Part shown: one piece after another, positions 10,881 through 23,190 of the stretch
Numbering within the stretch: position 1 is the stretch's first letter
Layout: each line of letters begins with the position of its first letter
Origin: Doryteuthis pealeii
Taxonomy: Eukaryota; Mollusca; Cephalopoda; Myopsida; Loliginidae
Direction of reading: 5' to 3'
DNA: 64,000 nucleotides
Assembly (NCBI GenBank): GCA_023376005.1
Contig: CM042147.1
Location: 117,003,940-117,067,939 of the forward strand
The notes under the pieces: model-generated
What the model saw: only the letters and a program-made list of their open reading frames with translations
What the model was told of the DNA's origin: nothing
The model's database searches: none
Translations under genes and position numbers: made by a program

Positions 10881-11147
10881 CGTTGTCTTTTTATAAATTT
10901 ATATATTTTATGTCTGCAAAAGAGACCCGAAGACATGCCGCATCGACATAGACACGTGGGAGGCTTGTACAAACAAGGAACAAAAAGAAGTGAAGAAGAG
11001 AGGAAAAAAGCTGTCACAGAAAAGAGAGCTAAAAGAAAGGAGAAACAGCAGCACCCCCAACACCCACAGAAAGCATCACCTTTTGTTTGCAGACATTGCA
11101 CCAGAGACTGCCATTCGAGTATTGGGCTGTTCAGCCACTCACGTAGC

Positions 11148-11155
<8 letters not shown>
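10880..11155 (+). pseudogene. Non-LTR retrotransposon C-terminal remnant
   Basis: One frame reads CRIDIDTWEACT, another EEERKKAVTEKRAKRKEKQQ then FVCRHCTRDCHSSIGLFSH and SRSC, so a frameshift separates the parts. Same element end as at 4800 (-) and 32978 (+). A (GA)n tract starts at its 3' end. Confidence 0.75.

Positions 11156-11220
<65 letters not shown>
11153..11220. repeat. (GA)n microsatellite
   Basis: Pure GA tract continuing the AGAGAG at the end of the retroelement remnant. Its translation gives spurious RE or LS runs. Confidence 0.95.
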
Positions 11221-11223
<3 letters not shown>

Positions 11224-11390
11224 TACGCCATCGTCTAAAATAGACCAACCATATTTTATGTATAAATCAATAATTTACAAATATGTTTTCATGTGTGTAT
11301 TAATTTTGTATGTGTACATAAATATTTTTTGGTTATTTCTTTGTTTTTAATTACTTACTTGTGTGTCAGTCGTAAATTCTTTTGGGGAAT

Positions 11391-11855
11391 TCGGAATATA
11401 TATTTTGGTTCAGCAGTTGGGTGATAATCTGGACATTAGCTACATGGATGAGAGTAACCGCCCTTTGTTTCTTTCACTTTGAGGAAGCCATATGTTTTGG
11501 TTGACCATTTTCATTTCACCGTAACTCTACTCTGAAAATACTATTTTTTTCCAATCAATACAACTGCATATTTCAACACGAAAATATCATAAAATGTCTT
11601 CTTCATAACAATTAAGTTCATTTCAAATAATGCACAAGCACAATTAAGAACACATTTTATATTTTCGTGTTAAAAACATGCATTTGTAATGATTCGAACA
11701 AATTCGTATTTTCAGTGTAGAATTACGGTGAAATGAAAATGGCCGACCAAAACATATTGCTTCCTCAAAGTGAAATAAACAAGGGGATTTTACTCTGATT
11801 TATGTAGCTAATGTTCAGATTACCCCCAACTGCCGAACCAAAAAATATATTCCGA
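11391..11855. mobile_element. MITE family M4, inverted repeats of about 160 bp
   Basis: Termini TCGGAATATATATTTTGG and CCAAAAAATATATTCCGA; the arms continue with TTCACTTTGAGGAAGC and its complement. A partial copy lies in TMEM170 intron 2. Confidence 0.85.
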
Positions 11856-12050
11856 GTTCAGATTACCATTTGGGGTAGGTGTAAAATATATCAGGTATGT
11901 TCTCTTTAAATACCGAGCATCTACTGTCTAAGGCAGGGGATAGCTGGTCCCAGATCCACTAGATTTTGGCGGCAAAATAAGGAAAATTATACTAGGAAAT
12001 GATGGTTGGTTGGTTTCATGGCATATCAACCTTAGTGGGCTATTTAATGC

Positions 12051-12056
<6 letters not shown>

Positions 12057-12111
<55 letters not shown>
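12057..12111. repeat. (TA)n microsatellite
   Basis: Long pure TA tract following a reversed SINE-tail-like sequence (12005-12050, GGCATATCAACC). Confidence 0.95.
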
Positions 12112-12115
<4 letters not shown>

Positions 12116-12189
12116 GATGTGTTGAAGGAATAATTTTCCTTAACTGCATTTGTATTAATAAACTTTTGTCACCACTTTCTAGCACCTAC

Positions 12190-12450
12190 ATAATAAAACA
12201 ATTTGAAGAATACGGTCGGTACAGTCACATAGTTTCTAGGGCTTGATATGACCAGCCGATTGATCGGATGAGGCCTCTCCGACCGACGGTCTAGCCCAAA
12301 TAAGTGTCGAAGTGGCGTCTTTCGTGTCAAGGGACCGCTTATTACCCGAATAACAGGCCACCCAGCCACCACAATATTGTCTTCAAGCATTACAGATCGC
12401 CAACCACGGCCAACAGGTGATGGCGGTATATTCTCCAGTTCCAGCCGACA
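12190..12450 (-). mobile_element. Family C retroposon, degenerate fragment
   Basis: Contains reversed family C words (GACCAGCCGATTGATCGG, CACGGCCAACAGGTG) but is rearranged. Confidence 0.65.
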
Positions 12451-12469
12451 AGTGTAGAAAATAATATTA

Positions 12470-13020
12470 CCTACACAGTAACCTCCCTTTGACCATTGCC
12501 AAACAGAGCCCAAGGGTCTCTTAGCCATAACCTGATGAGAAACCTCGTGCGATTGGCTAAGGGCCTTTGTCAGTGACCAATCAGAGCACACGTTACGAGG
12601 CTCGGTTTGGCCGCCAATTTCGAGGGCAATTTCAAATCAGCCTCTTCCACTATGGCTCCCGTCGAGGGACGACGTGTGTTTTTTCCACAGCATAGACGTT
12701 GAGCAACGATGGGAATTTGAAACAGCTCGGAAGGGTCGGTGATGCGTATAGTCAAACAAACGAAGCTAGCAAGACATTCCTACCTGGACAGATAAGTCAC
12801 GCAAGCATTATCTTGCAACCCAACCATACTATTATTGCATTATTCTATTGTAACACATTTGTAAATACACACATTTGTATCACAAGTTACACATTGTTTT
12901 GTATATTGTATGTTACACATTCTTGTTTGATAAAGCATTTCGTTTTTATAAGCCTTGTTGTGTTCGTTGCCCATAACTTTATCTTTACCCTGTCTTGGTA
13001 TTTAGCACTTTATTTCCTAT
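12470..13020 (+). repeat. Dispersed repeat D, copy 1
   Basis: Homologous to 55812-56292: both start with CCTCCCTTTGACCAT, share GATTGGCTAAGGGCC, GACCAATCAGAGCACACG and a GTATGTTACA(C/T)... 3' part. It has no intact ORF. The paired CCAAT/ATTGG boxes suggest a promoter-like or transposon origin. Confidence 0.75.
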
Positions 13021-13500
13021 ACAAGGCGGTCTATGAAATAATGACACACTTGGGTTTTTTTCTAGGAAAGTGTAATTTAAATTTTTTTAATTTTTTTAGA
13101 TGTGATGAAACACCCTGATTTCGAGACTGTTTACACGTTGACAGACACGGGGTGATGGAGCGTGGTAGGGGAATGAAAACATGTGGCAGGAAGATATATT
13201 GCTATCATATCCCAGGCGGGTGCCTCGCATATTTTAGTGGCTGTCGTGATAGGTTAGCAGACCATTGTGAATAGGTAGAATTTTCATTGGGTGTTCCATG
13301 CTTCTGGTCTGGTAACAAACTTATCTAATCTTAGCAGAAGATAAGAGTTATTCGGGACTCTTAAAATTCCCCGGTGATAAGCAAGTAGTTTCGGATGAAA
13401 GAAGACGATAACAGTTGAAAATAAAGAAACATATTCAAAGGGTACAAAAAGGATTGCAAATTTGTGGCATTTGCTGGCCAGACTTATCTTGCTGATGTTG
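13021..13500. other. No recognised feature
   Basis: Unassigned; no ORF of note. Confidence 0.3.
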
Positions 13501-13509
13501 AAGGTTAGA

Positions 13510-13715
13510 ATACTATTCTACTCGCTGGTTGACGAGATAAAGGTGAGCGCTTGAAAATCGCGTCTCGTTGGTTGAAGGCCCCCACGATAAGGTAAAGGTG
13601 AGCGCCGGAATATTATTTCCACTCGCTGGTTGACTGTCAACACGATAAGTGCTGAGGGGGCGCTTAGATAAAACGACTCGCTGGTCGAGTGCCCAAACGA
13701 TAAGTGACTTTCGTC
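13510..13715. repeat. Degenerate tandem repeat, 45-58 bp units
   Basis: CTCGCTGG-type words recur at 13518, 13563, 13621 and 13676, each followed by ACGATAAG or GAGATAAAG and usually a GAGCGC or GGGCGC word. Confidence 0.65.
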
Positions 13716-13922
13716 AAGGTGTTTAATTTAGCGCCAATATCGTATATTGGCGATTCGCCCTCTGGTGGCAGGGGCAGATAATTCAACAATATTTTTTTCT
13801 GATAAAGACTACTATCTTTACAGTCAGGAAGTGGGCTAAACAAGAAGACTGTCTTTACTCGGACTTTCAGTTCAAAGAAAATTTTTCTTTAATAGTGTGA
13901 TAAAATTTGTAAAAGCGAAATT

Positions 13923-14134
13923 GGACCATATGACCTTTAGGCACCCCTTTTTGATCTCGATTAAGAAAGGACATGTTTTTCATTTACACCGTCAATTTTT
14001 ACATTTCTCAAAAAATTATAAAACTAACCCCTAACCCTAACCCCTAACAAATAACCGGATATTGCCGGTGTAAATGAAAAACATGTCCTTTCTTAATCGA
14101 GATCAAAAAGGGGTGCCTAAAGGTAATATGGTCC
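13923..14134. mobile_element. MITE family M1, full copy with 8-bp target duplication
   Basis: Terminal inverted repeats of about 80 bp (GGACCATATGACCTTTAGG... and complement) flank a core of CCCTAA-type repeats. GCGAAATT occurs at 13915-13922 and 14135-14142. Noncoding. Confidence 0.9.
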
Positions 14135-14142
14135 GCGAAATT

Positions 14143-15239
14143 GTGTTAGTATAGCATTTATTCCAAAACTAACTACAACAAATAAATATATTAAAATTTA
14201 ATTCAATTTCAACAATATAAATGACCTTCCCGTATATAGAGTCAAATTTGAGAGATCTATTAGTCTGGTGGAGAGAGAAGTTAAGGATATCAGGTATCTT
14301 CTATTTGAGTCAATCCTCTTAGAGATAATTTATGGTCGACTCGTCGTGGAACTGATCCATAGGTTTCTGTTGAATATGGGTTCCAAAACTATTTGGCGCG
14401 TCACCTGGTTGTTATGTCCAATCACAGGAAGATTCCCTCGCACTTAACTCCATATACATAAGTACGCATATTTTACGGAGCTAACAGCGAGTTTAATGAC
14501 TGAAAATATTTACAAATAATACAGGCTGTTTTAATGATGATATACGAGGGACATTCAATAAATAAGGGGGATTTCGTCCCAGGAGTTGGCAATAGGAAGT
14601 ATTATTTACTGTTGTACTGTTTTCTAAGAAATCATGTCTCAGAATACTGTCCGCATGACCTTCTTTACTGACCACTTCACCCAGACTTAATTTTATAACG
14701 AATAGGTCATTTTGATAAAAAAAAACTTAAATAAATAAATAAATAAATAAAAAAGGTTAGAATTGTACGAAGTCAAGATTTGATTAAAAACATTTTTCCA
14801 GTCCCTAATTTTTCCATTTCTAGAAAGATAAATCCAGAAGACTGCAACATAAGAATCTAAAAAAAAAAAAAAGAAGAAATTTTTAATTTCAAGACCCCAA
14901 AAAAGTTATTCGAAAATTTAAGTTAAACTCAATTTAACTTAAAACTCCAGAGATAATTTTTCTAGTGAGTTTTTCTTTGTTTATAGTTTTAAAAACAATA
15001 TTTTTCTTTGAATTTCTAGTTCCATGGACTGTCTTTTTTTCTTTCTTTTTTAATTTTTTAAACTCAAGCTCGTAATGAAAACCCATGTTTAGCCCATTTG
15101 TAAACATTCTTTTGGCTAAAACACACTTCTCCGAACACATAATACATTTATTTTCATATGGTTTGCACTTCTCAGTCTACAAGAATTTCACGGCATATCT
15201 CTGTTCAAGCCTGGAGCACTCTGTTTGATTTTCCGCTAA
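14143..15239. other. Unassigned; possible mariner-like terminus
   Basis: TACGAGGGACATTCAATAAA at 14541 resembles Tc1/mariner ends, but no partner end or transposase is seen. Confidence 0.3.
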
Positions 15240-15610
15240 TTGTGTGTTGGCTGTAGCACCAAATGTTGTTTTTTGTTGTTGTTTACATGTATCTAACTTT
15301 TTGCCTACTTTAAACCGCCCAGAGCGGCTCTTCTGCCACTGCGATCCTACCGTAAGCCGCTGGCTGCAGCTCTCACAGGTGTCACTGGTTTACCCTGAAA
15401 AAAATTACTGTTAACACACCTGACATCTTTTGTTTTGTCTGTGAACCAACTCTGAGACTGGTACTTGATCCTTTTGCAATTGAGAAAAAATACCAAGAGA
15501 ATGTTGGTACTGTCGTGGGGAAAATTTGATCGACAAAGAGTTAATTTAGAGGACGTGGGGAAAATTATGTGAAATTTACCGGAGCTGGAGTGGTCAGAAG
15601 CTGAACACAA
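15240..15610 (-). repeat. Dispersed repeat H, copy 1
   Basis: Reverse-complement relative of 17650-18290: shares GGTACTTGATCCTTTTGCAA, the TGTCTGTGAACCA block and a GCCTACTTTAA end. Confidence 0.65.
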
Positions 15611-15650
15611 AATCGGAAGAAAAAAGAAAGAAAGAAATACACTCTGTTTT

Positions 15651-15654
15651 GGAT

Positions 15655-15725
<71 letters not shown>

Positions 15726-15726
15726 G
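15651..15726. repeat. (GA)n(GACA)n microsatellite
   Basis: GA repeats merging into GACA repeats. Confidence 0.95.
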
Positions 15727-15904
15727 TGCTGATTGATTAATTGATTTTAAAGTCAGGTCAACTCGTCTTAGAGTTTAGGGAATTGTGTACATTATATGTT
15801 TATATTTGCAGTTTTGTTTTGTTTCTTTAGTTTTTTTCCTGATACAGTTATATGATACCTAGAATTCTTATCTAATAATTTACACAAAGATCTATTTTAC
15901 CCAT

Positions 15905-16135
15905 AGTGAGACACTAAAAGGTATTACCACTCCCAGTCAGAGTGTACCTGTCAGAGTGAAGGGGAATTCCGCAGTCTCTACAGTTCCAGAACTGGAGCCT
16001 CACCACCAGATGCAGTTTAGTTTTTTTTACCTAGGACAACCCGTTTTGTGTGTGTGTGTGTGGGGGGGGGCTTACCCCTCTGCAGATGATACAGTCAGCG
16101 TATTCTAAGCCCCGTCGACAGGGCAACATCGAAGG
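15905..16135 (-). mobile_element. Family C retroposon fragment
   Basis: Reverse words GGTGAGGCTCCAGTTCTGG and the 5' CCTGTCGACGGGG head are recognisable. The central part is deleted. Confidence 0.7.
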
Positions 16136-16330
16136 AAGACACATACCTAAATAATGTGTAAGTAGAAAATATTTATGGGGAGATAACCAAAGCAAAACTT
16201 ATTTAGAGTTATTTACCTTAGAAAACTTTTAGTTTCTCCAGGGGAGATAACAAATAAATCCTTAAGAGTTATTTACCTTGGACAGCTTTTTTTCCTTTTT
16301 ACTTAAATATAAAATCTGCTAAAGGAAATT

Positions 16331-16575
16331 AGGCACCCCTTTTTGATCTCTATTAAGAAAGGACATGTTTTTCATTTACACCGTCAATATCCGGTTGTTT
16401 TAACAGACGATTTTTAGATTCTATTTTTAATTATAAAACTAACCCCTAGCTCTAACCCCTAATCCTAACTCCTAACCCTAACCCCTAACAAACAATTGGA
16501 TATTGACAGTGTAAATGAAAAACATGTCCTTTCTTAATCGAGATCAAAAAGGGGTGCCTAAAGGTAATATGGTCC
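16331..16575. mobile_element. MITE family M1, left end truncated
   Basis: Retains the GGCACCCCTTTTTGATC arm and a longer CCCTAA-type core; ends GGTCC. Confidence 0.9.
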
Positions 16576-16718
16576 GAAATTAGAAACAGTGTGTAAAATG
16601 TTGGAGATCTTGGTATAATGGTTTGCAAGGTAGGCACGCAAACCAATGTTACTGAGTTTGATTGTGCAAAATTTAGTAAATGAGCAATATTTCCGTATCA
16701 TTTCATTGCAATGCCCTC

Positions 16719-17091
16719 CTGTTTAAATGTTTGTACAACGACCGAGTACACGTTTTTTTTATCCAAGAAAAATTCGTGGAGACCAGCAAAGACCAAAGTG
16801 TAATAAAATTCGTACACCAATCTTTTTAGCCCTTATTTTTCATTTTTAAAAATCTAAATGAATAAAAATATAATAAGGATAAAAATCAATGACATATTAA
16901 AAAATCAGTTAAAAATGATTAAAAATAAAACAAATTAATAAAGGATTAAATATAATAAAAACCAAATAAATGACAAATAAAAGAAAAAATACAAACAAGA
17001 ATAATAATTAAAAAAATAAACAACTTAAAAAGAAGAATATATAAAGAATAAAAGAATAAAAGATAATAAAACACATATATAGAAAATAATT
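16719..17091 (+). repeat. Dispersed repeat E, copy 2
   Basis: Homologue of 9600-9940, here lying between two M1 MITEs. Confidence 0.7.
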
Positions 17092-17100
17092 TGTATTAAT

Positions 17101-17339
17101 GGACTATATGACCTTTAGGCACCCCTTTTTGATCTCGTTTAAGAAAGGACATGTTTTTTCATTTACACCGTCAATATCCATTTTGTTAGGGGTTAGGGTT
17201 AGGGTTAGGGGTTAGTTTTATAATTTAAAAAAAAATCTAAAAATCGTCTGTTAAAACAATCGGATATTGACAGTGTAAATGAAAAACATGTCCTTTCTTA
17301 ATCGAGATCAAAAAGGGGTGCCTAAAGGTCATATGGTCC
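17101..17339. mobile_element. MITE family M1, full copy
   Basis: Bounded by the 9-bp direct repeat TGTATTAAT (17092-17100, 17340-17348). The core is in the TTAGGG orientation. Long terminal repeats with 8-9 bp duplications suggest a MULE- or hAT-like origin. Confidence 0.9.
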
Positions 17340-17649
17340 TGTATTAATCAATATATGAATATAGAAAAGAGATGTATTCTTAACTCTGCTAGTACATGAT
17401 AAGAATCTATTTTTGATGAGCATTGAGAAATGGGGTTCATTTAGTTCATTCTAGTTTACAGTCTGTGACACCATTGAGGCCTATTTTGTATTTTACTCAA
17501 AAAGTTTTTATTGCTAGTTTAAACCCATTATGTCATTGAATAGAGCTTGTTGAAATCTTCTTTTGCACATGAAATACTTTTTACTCTTCCTCCACTCATC
17601 AAAGCTATATTTTTCACCCAATAACATCATATTAAAAAATGCTACAATG

Positions 17650-18290
17650 GTGTTGTGGACTGTTAGTATTAACTCTTTGCCTAAAAAATTTGCGCCATTG
17701 CTGTGCTAAATTTTCCTAGTATTTTTTACCATAATGGTTCCCTATTGCAAAAGGATTAAGTACCAGCCTCAGGGCTGGTTCACAGACAAAACAGAAGATG
17801 GCAGTGTTGTTCACATGGTTTTTCAGTGTAAGCAAATGACATGTGTGGAAGCTGCTGCCAGTGGTTTATGGTAGTGTCGGGTCAGTAAAATGGTGATTCC
17901 TGTCTATAGAGTGAGTGAGGGAGAGGCTCTGTGATTGGATATACCAATCATGTGATAGCCCAGAGTTTTGGCGCAATATCCAAAAAGTGGTCAGACAGAT
18001 TCCACCAGCGGTACCACGAGGCAACAAATTCAGGGGCTCAAAGAAACCACCCTAAGATATCTTCTCCAACGCGCCGGTAAGTCCCTTAAACTCAACTTTA
18101 TATACAGGAAAGACTTTATATTGTTGTTTTATGTCTAGCCAATAAATTGTTTGAATTAGAGGAAATATTAATTCCTTTCTTGTTGTTGTTAGTCTTAGAA
18201 CTGAATGCTATACTAACACAATAGTAGGATTGCAGTGGTGGGAGAGCTGCTGTGAGCAGCTTAAAGTAGGCAAAGAGTTATCTTTGTTAA
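17650..18290 (+). repeat. Dispersed repeat H, copy 2
   Basis: Longer copy, running from the TTGCAAAAGGATTAAGTACC region through TTAAAGTAGGCAAAGAGTT. Noncoding. Confidence 0.65.
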
Positions 18291-18674
18291 TGTTGTTGTC
18301 ATGATAGATTACAAACAAAATACCTGAAAAAAAAACAATAATGGGATTATTCAGTTTGATATTTTTGTCTAGGATCAGACTATCTGCCCAGCATTAAAGT
18401 GTTGCTTCTTAGCCCTTTGCTTAGGATCAGTGTAGTATATGTGCATTCTGCCTAACTTTGTATTTCTAAGTGAATTTTATCATGCTGGTCCCTTGCCTGT
18501 TTCCCTACAGGGTCAGGTGTATCCACTTGTGCATCTGAATCGAGCCTTGTCTGTGTTGAAATGAATGATAGTTTGTGCCTATCATTTCCTCAAACGTGGT
18601 ATGAACATATTGAACAAATACTGATAAAAGTGATAATGAATAGACTTTATTGACTAAGCAAATTCTAAAAAACA

Positions 18675-18902
18675 ATACAAAACAGGGTTATTTCCTATAA
18701 GTCTTACATAAACAAAGGGGAACCACTCTTGAATGATAAATCATTTATCTATTTATTGATCCACTGGGAAAAAAGAAGACGGGGTTAGGGCTTAGGGTTA
18801 GGGTTTAGGGTTAGTTCAATGGGAAAATAAATAAATAATTTATCATTCAAGAGTAGTTCCCCTTTGTTTATGTTAGACTTATACGAAATAACCCAAAACA
18901 AA
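18675..18902. mobile_element. MITE family M2 with telomere-like core
   Basis: Inverted arms of about 90 bp (GTTATTTCxTATAAGTCT and complement; CAAAGGGGAACxACTCTTG) flank a short TTAGGG/TTTAGGG array at 18783-18815. Unrelated in its arms to M1. Confidence 0.85.
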
Positions 18903-18959
18903 ATAGATGAATGTCCTATAGGAAAAGAGTCTTTGTAGATAATCTTGCAGCTTCTAGAG

Positions 18960-19093
18960 AATAGTTTTATAATTAAAAAAAAAAAACTCTAAAAATCGTC
19001 TGTAAACAATTAACCGGATTTTGACGGTGTAAATAGAAAAAATGTCCCCACGAATCGAAATCACAAAAGGGGTGCCTTAAGGTCATTTGATTT
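18960..19093. mobile_element. MITE family M1, half copy
   Basis: Only the right arm and adjoining AAAATCGTCTG sequence remain; it has diverged (ATGTCCCCACGAATCG). Confidence 0.75.
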
Positions 19094-19450
19094 TAGCAGT
19101 ACTGCCTTTATATACTACTGGTTGCCACACCACCAAACTGTCTAATCCCTAACTGTGGCAAATAAGGGAAATAATCCTAACATTTGTGTGGCTGTAGAGA
19201 TAAGAGTTATTTCCCTTCCCTCCATTGGAACAGGATTGACAAAATGTCAGATTCATTTGAGAACCTTCCAGGAAATAAATCTCCTAGTTGGTTGGTAGAT
19301 GGATTTAAACGGCATATCAAACCATGTAGGTTTATTTTATGCCTAAATGTTTGGAAATAATATGTTGTGCATATATATTTACATTTTTGTAGTTTATGGT
19401 TTTAACGATATGTTAGTATTGTTAGGGATTGTGTTGAGGGGTTACTTTTG

Positions 19451-20013
19451 GGTAATCCTTAATTATTTCCTCATAAATTCCTACCATAAAATAAACTGAA
19501 CCCTCATTTCATGTACATGTTTTTGCAATAAATGTTTTATTTTTCTTGCACCCGTTATTTTACAATACTAAATATATTTTCTTATTTATTTTAATATTCA
19601 CTTCAATGTGTATTTTCTAAAAGTTTTTATTTTGTGAGAATGGTTAGTTTTAAAGTGGGGGCTCCTTTTGTTGTTGTTATTTCTTTTCTTCTTTTTTTGG
19701 CTTTGGTACTCTAAAATAAAAACGTCAGATTTAATCATCGTCGACAAAAAAACAAAATTACGGCCATAAAAGGAGGATCCAATTTATGCCTAAATTGTAA
19801 AATGAGCCCCCACTTTAAAACTAACCATTCTCACAAAATATAAACTTTTAGAATATACACATCGAAGTGAATATTAAGATAAATAAAAAGAATATATTTA
19901 GTATTGTAAAATAACGGGTGCAAGAAAAATAAAACATTTATTGCAAAAACACGGACATAAAATAAGGGTTTATTTTATGGCAGGAATTTACGAGGAAATA
20001 GTTAAGGACTACC
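19451..20013. mobile_element. Large foldback element, about 215-bp arms
   Basis: Arms 19451-19668 and about 19804-20013 share GGGGGCTC, ACTAACCATTCTCACAAAA and CGGGTGCAAGAAAAATAAAA in inverted order. The spacer includes TTGTTGTTG and carries no ORF. Confidence 0.9.
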
Positions 20014-20079
20014 TACTTTTGTATGGTATTGTTCAAGTTTACGTTTATATTTTTGGTATAATTTTATTTCTCTCAAAAA

Positions 20080-21225
20080 GGATAAAATTTCATCTATGTT
20101 GACATTTCTAAATAGATATTTCATATTATCTGCATTGAAAAAGCATTTTCTCTTGAGAACAATTTCATCTATGTTGACATTTCTTAAATAGAAATTTCAT
20201 ATTGTCTGCATTGAAAAAGCATTTCTCTTTGAGAACAATTTCATCTATGTTGACATTTCTAAATAGAAATTTCATATTGTCTGCATTGAAAAAGCATTTT
20301 CTCTTGAGAACAATTTCATCTATGTTGACATTTCTAAATAGAAATTTCATATTATCTGCATTGAAAAAGCATTTTCTCTTTGAGAACAATTTCATCTATG
20401 TTGACATTTCTAAATAGAAATTTCATATTATCTGCATTGAAAAAGCATTTTCTCTTTGAGAACAATTTCATCTATGTTGATAAACCATTTTAATGTTGGA
20501 AATTTCATATTATCTGCATTGAAAAAGCATTTTCTCTTGAGAACAATTTCATCTATGTTGACATTTCTAAATAGAAATTCATATTATCTGCATTGAAAAA
20601 GCATTTTCTCTTTGAGAACAATTTCATCTATGTTGACATTTCTAAATAGAAATTTCATATTATCTGCATTGAAAAAGCATTTTCCTTTGAGAACAATTTC
20701 ATCTATGTTGACATTTCTAAATAGAAATTTCATATTATCTGCATTGAAAAAGCATTTCTCTTTGAGAACAATTTCATCTATGTTGACATTTCTAAATAGA
20801 AATTTCATATTATCTGCATTGAAAAAGCATTTTCTCTTTGAGAACAATTTCATCTATGTTGACATTCTAAATAGAAATTTCATATTTATCTGCATTGAAA
20901 AAGCATTTTCTCTTTGAGAACAATTTCATCTATGTTGACATTTCTAAATAGAAATTTCATATTGTCTGCATTGAAAAAGCATTTTCTCTTTTGAGAACAA
21001 TTTCATCTATGTTGACATTTCTAAATAGAAATTCATATTGTCTGCATTGAAAAAGCATTTTCTCTTTGAGAACAATTTCATCTATGTTGACATCTAAAAG
21101 AAATTTCATATTATCTGCATTGAAAAAGCATTTTCTCTTTGAGAACAATTTCATCTATGTTGACATTTCTAAATAGAAATTTCATATTGTCTGCATTGAA
21201 AAAGCATTTTCTCTTTGAGAACAAA
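20080..21225. repeat. Minisatellite, 15 copies of a 75-77 bp unit
   Basis: Each unit holds TTTCATCTATGTTGACATT, AATAGAAATTTCATATT and CTGCATTGAAAAAGCATTTT. Small length changes break the phase. Both strands give repetitive short ORFs that I attribute to the repeat. Confidence 0.97.
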
Positions 21226-21763
21226 GGCTCCACATTCTATGAGGAAGTGTTTAACAGTGCAGGGGGAAAATTGTCAAAAAACATTCTGGCTCCATCTGCT
21301 TTTATCCTTGAGGAAGTGACGCAAGCACTGGAGAATAAATCTGCTTCTTATCACCTATACTTGTGGCTTTGTGTCACATCCTACTATCAGGAAATGGATT
21401 TGGGTGGTATTGAACATCCCATCATGGTGTAATGGTTAACAAGCTAGTCTCCATCAGATTAGTAGTTCTCTCAAACGTGAATTTATATACAGGAAGGACA
21501 TTTATATTGTTGGTCATTATTTTTGTATCTTTTTACACGAATCATTTATTTATTGTTTTTGTTTTTGTTTGTTTTTTCTCAATTTTATTATTGTTATTTT
21601 TTATCTCAACATTATTCAATATCATGTCAACTCGACAATACACTGTTTGAAATTAAAGTGATGAAAATAACATTTAATGAAACTTGAAATTGTATCCTAT
21701 ATCTTAGTATTCCATCTTTTTTGTGTGATTATTTTATCATATTTGAACCTGTAATTTTTCGCC
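21226..21763. other. Unassigned; partial tRNA-like SINE head
   Basis: 21416-21450 (CATCATGGTGTAATGGTTAAC, then AAGCTAGTCT) matches heads at 24325-24360 and 59620-59652 (-). No gene is recognised. Confidence 0.4.
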
Positions 21764-22343
21764 CTGTTGGCTGGGGCATTAGAATACAATGACTGCACCT
21801 CTGTAGAGGGGTAAGACTCCCGCAGTGGAGCCACCTGTTGGCCGTGAGTGGTGACCCATGATGCTTAATAATGGAACCCTTGTGGCTGAGCAATCCATGA
21901 CATGCAACACTCCACGTTGACCCTTACTGGGGCAGTCGGAGAGGCTTCCTCCAATCAATCAATCAGCTGGTCATGTCAAGCCCTAGCATCTATATGACTG
22001 CCCCAACCCTATTACCCTTATGGCAAGCCCCAATCCTTTTTATCATATATGTGCTAGAAGGCGGTGGCTGAGGGTCTTCATGTCCTGGGAATGACATTAA
22101 ACTCTATCTGATGGTGTAGGTTCCAGTTCTGGAGGTTTGGGGAATGTGGAGCACCCCTTCATCACCATTGCTCCCATGTTCACCTTGACCCGGAGTGGTA
22201 GTACCTGTTAGAGACCTATCTATGGGTTAAATAGAAAATGTCTTTATAAAAAAAATTGTGTATCCATTAAGAATGAATTTATTTCAAAACTTTATCAGCA
22301 TTAAATGAAGTTTATATGCCATAAAAACAAACCAAACCAAACC
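21764..22343 (+). mobile_element. Family C retroposon, full copy
   Basis: Begins CGCCCTGTTGGCTGGGG, ends in an AACCAAACC tail. An imperfect flanking repeat of about 13 bp (ACCTGTAATTTTT versus ACCGGTAACTTTT) fits a target duplication. Confidence 0.8.
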
Positions 22344-22420
22344 GGTAACTTTTAAATTCTAAGTGAGACACAAAATACTTTTGCCACAAAATTATTGTAT
22401 AATAGTAATATATATATTTA

Positions 22421-22693
22421 CCAACCCCTCCGCTCGAGCTGGATGCAACACAAGGTCAATTTTTTAAGCAAAGTTTATCAGGTTTGAATTCAGAGTTTTC
22501 CTTCTCCGAGACCAGTTGCCTAACCATGGTTAAAGAGCCCAGTCTGCCCTACTACTTACCCATAGCTGGAGGGAGAGTAGGATTCATACCTTTCCCAATG
22601 GTATTAGCACTAAGTGAAATGCAATTACCACGTCAAGGATTTGAACTCGGGAGGACAAGTCCATTTCCCAAGACTTTAACCATTACACCATGG
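22421..22693 (-). mobile_element. tRNA-derived SINE, family A
   Basis: Head at the right end (CCATGGTGTAATGG on the - strand); 3' end GAGGGGTTGG at the left. Confidence 0.85.
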
Positions 22694-23156
22694 GCTTATA
22701 ATAGTAATATAAGCAATTAAAGTACAGAGTAAACACTTGGATCATATTTACAGTGAAAAGTTGACATTTGTGTGATTACAGCAATGGTTCATTATCCTTT
22801 TCTAGCTGGTACCCGCCGCCGGCTCTGAGGATATATACGTACCCATCCCCACCCCACAAGCAGTGATTAAACTCCAATTTCTTAATATTAGATTCACTGA
22901 AAATTTAAAACAAGTAATCTAATATGAAGTCTGTGGTCATATCAAAATATTGCCTTTAATCTTGCAGATGTGAAAATGCAATGATTACAAGGGCTGATGG
23001 TATGTGCTATCTGGCTTGTTCAGACCATCTCATCAAGACCACATTTTCATGTGTAAGTTTATATTAATGTTATTTTTTGTAAAGCATAAAAGCTACTTAA
23101 ATTTGTATTCCATCCTGTTGTTGGGGCTTAGAATATGTTGACTGTATCCTCAGTAT

Positions 23157-23159
<3 letters not shown>

Positions 23160-23190
<31 letters not shown>

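Noticed and set aside
10823..11248. 141-codon - strand ORF
   Set aside because: Antisense of the retroelement remnant and the (GA)n tract.
20080..21225. CRISPR-like array of regular repeats
   Set aside because: The units are contiguous with no unique spacers and the context is eukaryotic; it is a minisatellite.
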